Shown in pieces: positions 7,189 to 13,276 of a stretch of DNA of 14,128 nt. The notes under the pieces are model-generated. The model was given only the letters and a program-made list of their open reading frames with translations, was not told the origin of the DNA and ran no database searches. Position numbers and translations under genes: made by a program. This stretch comes from JAHFJU01 sp964354865. Its GTDB lineage: Bacteria > Patescibacteriota > Gracilibacteria > UBA1369 > UM-FILTER-53-11. The stretch is from NCBI GenBank assembly GCA_964354865.1, contig CAYHBN010000038.1:1-14128 (forward strand), read 5' to 3'. Each line of letters starts with the position of its first letter. Position 1 is the stretch's first letter.

Positions 7189-7217
7189 AGGCCATCGACA
7201 TATTGATGGCCTTTTTT
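7189..7217 (+). terminator. Intrinsic terminator of the structured RNA
   Basis: AGGCCATCGA (7189-7198) pairs with TTGATGGCCT (7203-7212) around a 4-nt loop, one pair being G-U, and TTTTTT follows at 7212-7217. It is the best intrinsic terminator in the window. Its 3' arm contains the TTGATG that serves as a likely -35 for the next gene. Confidence 0.88.
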
Positions 7218-7230
7218 AATGTGCTACTAT
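7203..7230 (+). promoter_or_regulatory. Promoter of the kinase-deaminase gene, inside the RNA terminator
   Basis: TTGATG (7203-7208), a 16-nt spacer with TG at 7222-7223, and TACTAT (7225-7230) form an extended -10 promoter. Six nucleotides separate the -10 from the ATG at 7237, so the mRNA should be leaderless. Confidence 0.55.
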
Positions 7231-7236
7231 TTGGGC

Positions 7237-8352
7237 ATGATAATCGGATTAACAGGATCAATGGGCTGCGGAAAAGGCGAAACCGTCAAAATTCTGCAGA
7301 AATATAACTTTCAGTATATTACGTTGTCGTCGATGGTGCGCGAAGAGGCGCGCCGACGCGGCGTTGCAGAGGAGCGTGAGAAGTTGATGGAAATTGGTAA
7401 TGGCATAAGAGCTGAAGAGGGCGTCGGCGCGCTTGCTGCCCGAGCGTTGAAAAAAATTAGCGAGGAGGGAGGAGGCAACTGGGTCGTCGATGGTATTCGA
7501 AATCCTGCAGAAATTACTGAACTTCGAAAGTCGCCCGATGCTCATATTATTTCATTTAGAGTTGCGACCGATATTTTGGTAAAAAGAATTATTTTGCGTG
7601 GGCGCGACAGCGATTCGAAAGACGAAAAAACGCTTATCGCAGCCATTGAACGAGAGCTCGGTAAAGGTGAGCCAGAGAATGGGCAGCAAGTTGCAAAATG
7701 TATTTCACTGGCAGATGCTCTCATTGATAACGAAGGTACTCTTGCTGATTTAGAGAAGAAAATTGATTATTACTATGCGACAATTATGAGTGGGGCTCGA
7801 ACTCCTAATCCTAAAAAAATCCTACGTCCTTCAAAAGACGAATATTATTTAGATTTAGCACGAAGCGTGTGTAAGCGTGGAACTTGTTTGAAAGTTGAAA
7901 TTGGCGCCGTTATTATTCGCGATGACCAAGTGGTTGCAACGGGATACTGCGGAGCGCCTCGCGGAACGAAAAGTTCACAGGCGCATGGTTTTTGTTTACG
8001 AAAACATTTGGGTATTCCTTCGGGGCAGCGTTATGAAATGTGTCGCAGTGTGCACGCGGAACAAAATGCCATTATTAACGCAGCACGTTCAGGAACCAGT
8101 TTGCTGGGTGGAGATATGTATATTTATGGTAAAGGATTTGGAGCTGAGGGCAAACCGATCGATGCGTTTCCGTGTTTTATTTGTAAAAAAATGCTTATTA
8201 ACTGCGGACTCAAGAGAATCATTTGTTCCCTAAAAGACGGTGGATCACAGATCTTCACCGTCGATGAGTGGATGGATGAATGGACCAGAAACGATATTAT
8301 CGATGATAAGTTTCAGTACGGGGTTCCGGTCCAAATGCCAACAGCCAAGTAG
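7237..8352 (+). CDS. P-loop nucleotide kinase-dCMP deaminase fusion
   Basis: A 371-aa two-domain protein. Residues 1-185 are a P-loop kinase of the adenylate kinase/dephospho-CoA-kinase-like type: Walker A GSMGCGKGE (7-15), with Glu where Thr is usual in adenylate kinases, VVDGIRNPAE (83-92), and RGRDSD followed by IERELGKGE. Residues 195-350 are a zinc-dependent deoxycytidylate deaminase: AVIIRDDQVVATGYCGAPRG, CRSVHAEQNAI with zinc ligand His273 and proton-shuttle Glu275, and FPCFICKKML with ligands Cys313 and Cys316. The stretch GIPSGQRYEMC is typical of dCMP deaminases. The reaction is dCMP to dUMP, feeding dTMP synthesis; the kinase substrate is unknown. ATG 7237 is preferred over ATG 7219, which lies upstream of the -10 box. 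The same domain order occurs in yeast Dcd1 and in anti-phage DcdV/AvcD, but DcdV proteins are longer. Housekeeping salvage is the simplest role. Confidence 0.9.
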   Translation: MIIGLTGSMGCGKGETVKILQKYNFQYITLSSMVREEARRRGVAEEREKLMEIGNGIRAEEGVGALAARALKKISEEGGGNWVVDGIRNPAEITELRKSPDAHIISFRVATDILVKRIILRGRDSDSKDEKTLIAAIERELGKGEPENGQQVAKCISLADALIDNEGTLADLEKKIDYYYATIMSGARTPNPKKILRPSKDEYYLDLARSVCKRGTCLKVEIGAVIIRDDQVVATGYCGAPRGTKSSQAHGFCLRKHLGIPSGQRYEMCRSVHAEQNAIINAARSGTSLLGGDMYIYGKGFGAEGKPIDAFPCFICKKMLINCGLKRIICSLKDGGSQIFTVDEWMDEWTRNDIIDDKFQYGVPVQMPTAK

Positions 8353-8355
8353 TTT

Positions 8356-8553
8356 TTAGACTTCTGCGTTGAATGGCGTATCATCTGCTTTTCCAGTATT
8401 CCAAGGCGGAGTAAGCAGTACATCTTTATCAAGAGGTCGATCAAAAAGCGCAGCGCGTATTTTTGCCGCAGGATCTTCACCAGCAACAACCGGCGTTACA
8501 TTTGTATCGAGGTCATCTGGTTCTACGTATTCCCTTTCGAGAGCAGCTGTCAT
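8356..8553 (-). CDS. Small acidic protein of unknown function
   Basis: A 65-aa frame with a protein-like composition: many Asp, Glu, Pro and Ala residues, no hydrophobic helix, no Cys. The sequence from EREYVEPDDLDTNVTPVVAG to TPPWNTGKADDTPF looks like a natively unfolded or small interacting protein. On the minus strand a TATTAT hexamer (8577-8572) precedes the ATG by 18 nt, a plausible -10. Its stop codon sits 3 nt from that of the kinase-deaminase gene, which it faces. I recognise no family. The opposite strand also has a frame here, but it is Ser-rich and typical of a shadow. Confidence 0.6.
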   Translation of the reverse strand: MTAALEREYVEPDDLDTNVTPVVAGEDPAAKIRAALFDRPLDKDVLLTPPWNTGKADDTPFNAEV

Positions 8554-8615
8554 AGTGGTGAAAAGTTAAGAATAATACGGCGATACTCTATGCGCGATTT
8601 TTTTACATAACAAGA

Positions 8616-8651
8616 CTCCTCTCAGTTTTTCCCTTGAGGAGCTTATTTTTT
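8616..8651 (+). terminator. Hairpin terminator, possibly bidirectional
   Basis: CTCCTC (8616-8621) pairs with GAGGAG (8636-8641), followed closely by TTATTTTTT on the plus strand. On the minus strand the same hairpin is 15 nt after the rhodanese stop and is followed by a weaker TCTTGTT. It probably ends the rhodanese operon as well as forward read-through. Confidence 0.5.
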
Positions 8652-8666
8652 AATGTCGTAGTCTCT

Positions 8667-8981
8667 TTACGCCAGAGGCAGCCCTGCGCTATGCCATGCC
8701 ATGAGCCCGCCTTCGACATTGAATATTTCCGCTTTCACGCCATTTGCTTCGAGAAACTGTGCGGCAACTTTGCTGCGTCCGCCTGATAAACAGTGAATGT
8801 ATATCTTCTTTTTTTCTCTGAGAGTAGAAATGTGAGAGGGGAGTGTTTCTAGGGGAATATTCGTTACCCCCGCAATATGATGTTGGTCGTATTCTTGTGC
8901 AGAGCATACGTCGATACACGCCGATTCATGAGTTCTATTTGAGAGTGCCTGTTCGAATTCTATAACTGATATGTTCTTCAT
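8667..8981 (-). CDS. Single-domain rhodanese-like sulfurtransferase
   Basis: A 104-aa rhodanese domain. It has the CIDVCSAQEYDQHHIAGVTN substrate-entry stretch, corresponding to the usual DVR-E-x-HI-GA-N pattern, and the active-site loop HCLSGGRS with nucleophile Cys64 and Arg69. The C-terminal GGLMAWHSAGLP is the standard ending (usually GG-x-x-W-x-x-x-G-x-P). Such proteins (GlpE/PspE class) carry sulfur as a cysteine persulfide; the six-residue active loop fits sulfur rather than phosphate substrates. It lacks a signal peptide and should be cytoplasmic. It follows the Cys-repeat membrane protein by 18 nt without a Shine-Dalgarno, so the two are likely one transcript. Confidence 0.93.
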   Translation of the reverse strand: MKNISVIEFEQALSNRTHESACIDVCSAQEYDQHHIAGVTNIPLETLPSHISTLREKKKIYIHCLSGGRSKVAAQFLEANGVKAEIFNVEGGLMAWHSAGLPLA

Positions 8982-8999
8982 ATGTTAGTCGGTTGGATA

Positions 9000-10733
9000 T
9001 TAGTATGCCGAAATACCATCGGTATCGCAGTGTTCTGGATCATCGATACATTTGTCTATAGCAGTCGTTCGTTTTGCGCGTTCTGTTGCAAATTTCGTTG
9101 TCGCCTCGAACGTTTCTTTCGAAATTTTCGATATTGTACTGCCAAATACAGGCACGTACTGAGTAGTGTATTCTAATCCTTTTCCGAGCAATATTGCGCC
9201 GTGCAAAACACGTGCTTTGCCAGCATCGATCTTGCCCTCTGCGACAAGCTTATTTACTGAATCAATTTTTTTATAAACTTCATTTGCTTCGTCGTATACT
9301 TTTTTGAGTTTATCAATTTGTGCAGAAATTTTTTCATACTGCTCAGAAGCTTTATCGTATTTTCCTTTCATCCACTCTAGATGTTCAATGCCATTTTTGA
9401 CACGGTCTCCACCATTTTCTTTAAACCACTCAACTCCTTTTTTCTGCATTTCTTCGGTAAATTCGCTTGCCCCTGTCGCTTCATCGAGATTCTCTTTTGT
9501 AAAATCGATAACGGTATCTTTCATACCATCAAATACTTCATTCACTTGGTCGTCTAGGTTTTTTACGTATTCTTGTTGGGTTTTAATATCATCAAGCTTT
9601 TTAAGAAGGTTTGGAATGCTTTCATTCGGGTGCGCATTTCGATACGCAATGTACTGCTGAGAAATAGTTGATTTAACATCTTCATCGTCGACGTCGCTCA
9701 TAATAGTTTCTCGTTCTTTCGTGAAGTACTCGCTTTGTATGCTTTTTGGAGCAAAGTCGAAAAGGTCTTTTTGTTTAGCTTCTAGTTCAGCTAATTTCTT
9801 TTTTAAATCAGGATTTTTTGAATCAGCACCAAGTGCAGATTTTGCATTTTCTACCTCTTCAGAGAGTGAAGCTAATTTGTTGGTGGTAATGCTTGCGCCG
9901 ACCGATTGTTTGCAATTTTCAAAGTCTGGGCCGGTTAATTTGCGGCAGCCAGCTGGATCGTTATGTGCAATTGCCGCAGTTGCGATACATTCTTGTTTTG
10001 TATATGACATCACGCCACCTTTAATAAAGTCACAGGCAGAGTAGTCTCCGGTATTTTCAGCGATTTCTAAATAGCATTTGTCTCGTGGTGGATTGCTGCC
10101 TTCAAATCCTTTTCCCAAAACTTTCTCACAGCCATACGGGTCTGAGTTTTGAACTGCAGCTGCTTGATAACAATGGTCTGGATCATCTGAAAGAAGGCAT
10201 GATAATTCAATCAGGCTCCCGAGGCAGCCCGAAAAAAGAGTCGCAACAAAAGGCAGTGTAAGTATCATTCCAAGATGGTGTACTCGTTTAATAGTACGTA
10301 TGAGAGATATAAAAAACCACAGCAGACCTATTGTTGTGAGCGCAGCTCCCGCATATAAAATCGGCTTTCCTAAAAACTCAATAATCGCAATTGCAATCGG
10401 AGTGAATCGGGGCTCGCGATATACCAGTTGGTAGCCGAAAATCATCCACGGAGCGTATCCGAGCACCAGCAGCATCGGGCCACAGAATTTTACTTTTTTA
10501 AGGCCGACGAGTCGAACCAGGTACATTCCAATCATGCTTAAAAACGAAAGTACCGCACCAACAAGCGGTGTCCACATTGTAAAAATGCTGAGGATTTGTG
10601 AGTTTGTAACGCCGGTACTAGTGGGTTTTACGAGGTAATGGGTTAGGGCAAATGTTGTTGAAAAAAGGATAAAACTAACAAAAGGCATCAGTTTTCCTTG
10701 TCCAAAGGTCGGTGACTGCGTGGTTTTGTTCAT
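9000..10733 (-). CDS. Membrane protein with three C-x9-D-x3-C repeats and coiled coil
   Basis: A 577-aa protein, family not recognised. The first 175 residues hold about five hydrophobic segments (near 15-35, 48-76, 84-104, 115-146 and 153-175). Next, residues 188-274 contain three evenly built repeats C-x9-D-x3-C: Cys188/Asp198/Cys202, Cys220/Asp230/Cys234 and Cys249/Asp259/Cys263, with extra Cys170, Cys179 and Cys274. Residues 285-500 are charged and helical, with long Lys/Glu/Asp-rich stretches (for example KKLAELEAKQKDL and QYEKISAQIDKLKKVYDEAN) that suggest coiled coil. A more hydrophobic segment (505-535) precedes a tail with Cys562 and Cys569. The Cys repeats suggest an exported disulfide-stabilised domain. 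The LFSGC at 166-170 resembles a lipobox only weakly. It heads an operon with the rhodanese. Confidence 0.8.
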   Translation of the reverse strand: MNKTTQSPTFGQGKLMPFVSFILFSTTFALTHYLVKPTSTGVTNSQILSIFTMWTPLVGAVLSFLSMIGMYLVRLVGLKKVKFCGPMLLVLGYAPWMIFGYQLVYREPRFTPIAIAIIEFLGKPILYAGAALTTIGLLWFFISLIRTIKRVHHLGMILTLPFVATLFSGCLGSLIELSCLLSDDPDHCYQAAAVQNSDPYGCEKVLGKGFEGSNPPRDKCYLEIAENTGDYSACDFIKGGVMSYTKQECIATAAIAHNDPAGCRKLTGPDFENCKQSVGASITTNKLASLSEEVENAKSALGADSKNPDLKKKLAELEAKQKDLFDFAPKSIQSEYFTKERETIMSDVDDEDVKSTISQQYIAYRNAHPNESIPNLLKKLDDIKTQQEYVKNLDDQVNEVFDGMKDTVIDFTKENLDEATGASEFTEEMQKKGVEWFKENGGDRVKNGIEHLEWMKGKYDKASEQYEKISAQIDKLKKVYDEANEVYKKIDSVNKLVAEGKIDAGKARVLHGAILLGKGLEYTTQYVPVFGSTISKISKETFEATTKFATERAKRTTAIDKCIDDPEHCDTDGISAY

Positions 10734-10761
10734 AAATTTTTTGTTACGATTAAACTTGCAT

Positions 10762-10770
10762 AGTATAGCA
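10762..10770 (-). promoter_or_regulatory. Extended -10 promoter of the Cys-repeat protein gene
   Basis: On the minus strand, TGCTATACT forms an extended -10, predicting a transcript start near 10755 and a leader of about 22 nt before the ATG at 10733. No clear -35 and no Shine-Dalgarno are visible in the AT-rich leader. Confidence 0.55.
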
Positions 10771-10914
10771 AAATTTTATGCGTAACAGCTATCGAGTAGT
10801 TTTATGCCATATTTTTTTACATTATTAATGCCCGGCCAATTTTCTTCATGCTGTGGCCAATACCCTGCAAATATTTCGTACGTGGGTCAGGTAATAAATA
10901 TTTCACCTAAATTA
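10771..10914. other. Divergent intergenic region
   Basis: The 215 nt between the Cys-repeat gene and the orphan gene at 10949 hold the two divergent extended -10 boxes described separately. In between I see an imperfect GGCCA/TGGCC pair around 10833-10857 and AT-rich runs, but no reading frame, tRNA or convincing operator. Confidence 0.4.
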
Positions 10915-10923
10915 TGCTATACT
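10915..10923 (+). promoter_or_regulatory. Extended -10 promoter of the orphan gene at 10949
   Basis: TGCTATACT is identical to the extended -10 of the divergent Cys-repeat gene. It predicts a start near 10930 and a leader of about 19 nt. A second candidate, TATAAA, ends 5 nt before the ATG. Confidence 0.5.
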
Positions 10924-10948
10924 GTTAAGATACTTTTTATAAATAATT

Positions 10949-11878
10949 ATGCCTCAACTAAGTGAAGGTCCTAGTCTAGAAGAGACTATTGAAGAGATAA
11001 AGCAATTAGAATGCATTGATACTCGTGCGAAGCTGGAACTAGTATTAATTCTTCTTGGGGAGAAGCCGACTTCTGAAATGAGTGTCATAACGGATAATGA
11101 TGAAAAAACTGCAAAAGAGCTTAAAAATACACTTATCGGAATGAACTTTGAGTGCGATCTTTCTAGTAGAACATTGGAAGGAGTTGATAACTCAGTTGTG
11201 CACATTTGGGAGTTGAAAGTTGCTCGAAATTCCGATGATCTTCAAAATCTTTTAACTACGCAGGATCCAAAGATGTTTGGTCGATTGTATGGATTTCCCG
11301 ACACAGCAACTAATGAGTTTTTAAAAGAACAGGCAGGAGAGCCAGCTCGCTTGTTATGTTTGGGTGAATTGCCAGAGCAAGTTCAGTCATCTGAGTATGC
11401 GCCGTTTTGCCAATTTGCTTTTTCTCAGGATCATTGGAGAGAGGAAATAAAAACACCACAACGTTGGAGTGAAGTTGCGAAACAACATGCTCCTGAATTA
11501 CATGCCTCTTTCCTTGAAAAATTTCGAGAATCGAGTCTTAAGCGAAAACAACTCTTTAATACCTATATACTTCCGCTTTTAGAAGGTGCGGCCTGCGAAG
11601 TTCCACAAGCTCTGACGGTTGTGAAGGTCGGTTCGCGCTGGGGTCACGTTTTAGAAAATCCTAATATAATACGCTGGCTTGATACCGGCGAAGAAGAGGG
11701 GATCGATTGGAAAAAATATTCATTAGTTAAAAAGTGGAGTACAGAAATGATTATTGGGACGATGTATCAATTCCACCTTTTTACAAAATTTGAACTCTCC
11801 AATATTCGTGACATTCCAAATGCCAGGGAGTATGCGGCATTATCGACTAGAATTTTTGGAGAATATGAAAAAGCATGA
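10949..11878 (+). CDS. Hypothetical soluble protein, 309 aa
   Basis: I do not recognise the family. The protein has no signal peptide or membrane segment and an overall acidic, mixed helix/strand composition. Recognisable landmarks are MFGRLYGFPDTATNEFL at about 108-125, a pattern I associate loosely with uncharacterised CPR proteins, and PLLEGAACEVPQALTVVKVGSRWG around 205-230. The frame is long, starts with ATG behind an extended -10 and ends in TGA, so it is a real gene. It is separated from the convergent membrane protein gene by about 35 nt with no clear terminator. Confidence 0.82.
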   Translation: MPQLSEGPSLEETIEEIKQLECIDTRAKLELVLILLGEKPTSEMSVITDNDEKTAKELKNTLIGMNFECDLSSRTLEGVDNSVVHIWELKVARNSDDLQNLLTTQDPKMFGRLYGFPDTATNEFLKEQAGEPARLLCLGELPEQVQSSEYAPFCQFAFSQDHWREEIKTPQRWSEVAKQHAPELHASFLEKFRESSLKRKQLFNTYILPLLEGAACEVPQALTVVKVGSRWGHVLENPNIIRWLDTGEEEGIDWKKYSLVKKWSTEMIIGTMYQFHLFTKFELSNIRDIPNAREYAALSTRIFGEYEKA

Positions 11879-11913
11879 TGGTCGGATTGGTGTTGCTACT
11901 TTTGAATTAATAT

Positions 11914-12546
11914 TTACGGTTTAACCACGGGCCGCTTGATTGGTTCCTGCATTTGTTTTCGTGCTGTCTCAGTTATGCTCTGTAATATTTGATTATTAAT
12001 TTTATCTTGTACCTGTTCGTCATTTCTATGTTCGTAAGCCGAATAGAGGTTGCCCCCAACCACGAGAACAATGATGATTGCGATCAATATTTTATTATCT
12101 CTCTTTGGATTGATGCTTGGTTCAGGAAGTTTGTTTCTTGTGATGAGGAAAAAAAGAACTGCCGGAACCAAAAAAATGATAGCGGATGCTAAAAGACTGC
12201 TGAGCAATGCTGTCCCGTCAACAGCTCCAACGAGCAAAGAAAGTTTTATGTAGGTATTAAAATTGAGTGCAATAATTCCGACAGCAATGTAAAAGTTACG
12301 AATGCCTTTTTGGTCTAGTCGGATTAACTGGAGCGCGGTTTTTTCTATAAAGTAGAAAGAAGCTATCGAAATAACCAAACCAAGCATTCCCGCTGTCACG
12401 GATAAAAATAGTGCAAAGATCGAGCTGAAAACGTTGAATCCAATTGAGACTCCTGTAAGTAGCAAGAACGTTGCAAAGAGTTTGATTGAAAGTGGTGCTG
12501 ATGGTTTAAGCGGTGCAACTGGTTGTGTGGTAGTTGTTTGATCCAT
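11914..12546 (-). CDS. Hypothetical multi-pass membrane protein, 210 aa
   Basis: Family not recognised. After a short Thr/Pro-rich start there are about five hydrophobic segments: near 20-40, 42-65, 85-110 (weaker), 113-140 and 152-170. A hydrophilic tail follows, rich in Gln, Glu and Arg (for example QDKINNQILQSITETARKQM) and ending in PIKRPVVKP. It could be a small sensor or scaffold, but nothing indicates a catalytic role. It has the best-looking promoter in the window and a start ATG with no Shine-Dalgarno. Confidence 0.82.
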   Translation of the reverse strand: MDQTTTTQPVAPLKPSAPLSIKLFATFLLLTGVSIGFNVFSSIFALFLSVTAGMLGLVISIASFYFIEKTALQLIRLDQKGIRNFYIAVGIIALNFNTYIKLSLLVGAVDGTALLSSLLASAIIFLVPAVLFFLITRNKLPEPSINPKRDNKILIAIIIVLVVGGNLYSAYEHRNDEQVQDKINNQILQSITETARKQMQEPIKRPVVKP

Positions 12547-12566
12547 GTGTATTTTTGTTTAAGTTT

Positions 12567-12595
12567 ATTATAACACAAAATAAGTATATTGTAAA
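12567..12595 (-). promoter_or_regulatory. Strong promoter of the 210-aa membrane protein gene
   Basis: On the minus strand: TTTACA (12595-12590), a 17-nt spacer, and TATAAT (12572-12567) preceded by TGT, an extended -10. Expected start near 12560, leader about 14 nt. Confidence 0.75.
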
Positions 12596-12599
12596 TAAC

Positions 12600-12668
12600 T
12601 GGCTCCCCATGCTGGACGCCGCCGCTGAGCGGGGCAGGCAATCCGCAACGTGGTTTCAGGATTATCCC
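12600..12668. other. GC-rich intergenic island
   Basis: By my count 42 of the 60 bases 12601-12660 are G or C, between flanks that are mostly A/T. It contains a short palindromic stretch CCGCTGAGCGG and no reading frame that looks like a protein. It lies between two divergent promoters. It may be a dispersed intergenic repeat or a transferred fragment; a single window cannot show copy number. Confidence 0.5.
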
Positions 12669-12708
12669 TTCTGTATGTAAGGGCATATTGAGAAAGGCAA
12701 AATTTTGA

Positions 12709-12714
12709 TATACT
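12709..12714 (+). promoter_or_regulatory. Extended -10 of the amphi-Trp gene
   Basis: TGATATACT (12706-12714) is an extended -10, with TTGAGA 15 nt upstream as a possible -35. The start is expected near 12721, immediately before the GTG at 12722. Confidence 0.55.
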
Positions 12715-12721
12715 ATTCAAT

Positions 12722-12949
12722 GTGAAAATACATACTATGAAAAGAGATATTGAAAAAGTTTACACGAATAATGAGTTTGTAAAAAAACTCAGGCGGCTTG
12801 CTGATTCCATAGAAAAAAAGAAAAGGTTTTCTATTCAAGTAGCTGGCAAAAGGGTTGTTGTACCAAATGATGCGATTATAAATGTGGAGCATGAGAAAGA
12901 AGGAAAAAACGAAGAAATAGAATTCCAAATAAAATGGATTAACAAGTAA
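12722..12949 (+). CDS. Amphi-Trp domain protein
   Basis: A 75-aa protein (70 aa if translation starts at the in-frame ATG 12737). The pattern EFVKKLRRLADSIEKKKRFS followed by IQVAGKRVVVPNDAIINVEHE and the closing EIEFQIKW match the amphi-Trp domain, named for its amphipathic strand ending in a conserved Trp. These small proteins occur in bacteria and archaea; their function is not established. GTG 12722 would be leaderless, ATG 12737 would have a leader of about 16 nt; homologues usually start close to MKRDI, so the ATG is quite possible. It precedes the PGPGW-like membrane gene by 8 nt. Confidence 0.87.
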   Translation: MKIHTMKRDIEKVYTNNEFVKKLRRLADSIEKKKRFSIQVAGKRVVVPNDAIINVEHEKEGKNEEIEFQIKWINK

Positions 12950-12957
12950 ATCCTTTT

Positions 12958-13260
12958 ATGGAGCTTAAAATTGCAGATAAAATACAAAAAATCCGTTTAC
13001 CTCGGTTGATAAGGATTATAGTAGGAACCTTTGTGATTTTATCAGGGATAATTTTTTCATTTATCCCTATAGTCCCTGGGGCATTTTTAATAATCGTAGG
13101 CGCAGCGTTGATCATTCCAGGCAGGAAAATTATTGCTTTGATTAAAATACGAAAAGGGATAATTCATTTAATCAGAAATTTTTCTCTAAAAAAATTAAAA
13201 TATAAAATCAAAGATTTTAAAGCGCATTTAAAACATATTTTTTCACAAAGCGGTTGTTGA
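12958..13260 (+). CDS. PGPGW-like small membrane protein
   Basis: A 100-aa protein with two adjacent hydrophobic helices (about 18-36 and 38-53, then a short 55-64 segment) joined by FIPIVPGAFLIIVGAALI, close to the PGPGW/transmembrane family in which a VPxxPG turn separates helices. The remaining 40 residues are strongly basic (KKLKYKIKDFKAHLKH), which should keep the C-terminus in the cytoplasm. Function unknown. It follows the amphi-Trp gene by 8 nt without a Shine-Dalgarno, so they are probably an operon, and it converges on the M23 peptidase gene. Confidence 0.75.
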   Translation: MELKIADKIQKIRLPRLIRIIVGTFVILSGIIFSFIPIVPGAFLIIVGAALIIPGRKIIALIKIRKGIIHLIRNFSLKKLKYKIKDFKAHLKHIFSQSGC

Positions 13261-13276
13261 TATACCTTTCTTGTCA

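Larger units (their letters stand above)
6582..7217 (+). ncRNA. Large (about 635-nt) structured noncoding RNA, family unknown
   Basis: Between the tspO start and the kinase-deaminase gene lie about 760 nt without any plausible protein frame on either strand. The stretch opens with a consensus-spaced promoter and closes with an intrinsic terminator. Complementary arms visible by eye, in order: a 20-bp stem (6619-6638 with 6678-6697, one G-U); CTCGC/GTGAG (6707-6721); CTATCA-TTCG-TGATAG (6773-6788), a UUCG-capped hairpin directly followed by TTAAG/CTTAA (6789-6801); an interrupted 10-bp hairpin (6823-6852); CTCA/TGAG (6935-6948); CACTCC/GGAGTG (6982-7001); AGAG/CTCT (7002-7014); TATAGATGGTT paired to AACC and ATCTATA (7090-7127); and a possible pseudoknot (7104-7111 with 7167-7174). 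I looked for tmRNA (tRNA-like ends, CCA), RNase P (GGAAAGTCCGGGC, ACAGAA), group I and group II intron cores and found none. ROOL, GOLLD or OLE-like RNAs remain possible. It abuts the kinase-deaminase promoter. Confidence 0.72.

Noticed and set aside
6582..7217. tmRNA or RNase P RNA
   Set aside because: No tRNA-like acceptor or T-arm with CCA and no tag-peptide frame for tmRNA. No GGAAAGTCCGGGC or ACAGAA core for RNase P; the GAGAGAAAGTCTCTC at 7001 only superficially resembles it and is a local hairpin.
6582..7217. Group I or group II intron
   Set aside because: Several AAGATA stretches recall the S element of group I introns, but no matching R element was found. There is no domain V signature, and the region does not interrupt a gene.
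8369..8569. 66-aa forward frame opposite the small acidic protein
   Set aside because: Ser-rich low-complexity sequence and no upstream signals; the minus-strand frame has better composition and a plausible -10.
9304..10044. Forward frames of 118 and 107 aa
   Set aside because: Phe/Ser-rich antisense shadows of the Lys/Glu-rich coiled-coil region of the Cys-repeat protein.
12396..12686. 96-aa minus-strand frame through the GC-rich island
   Set aside because: It runs through the promoter of the 210-aa membrane protein gene and then overlaps that gene in a different phase. The composition is unlike a protein and only the island part looks peculiar.
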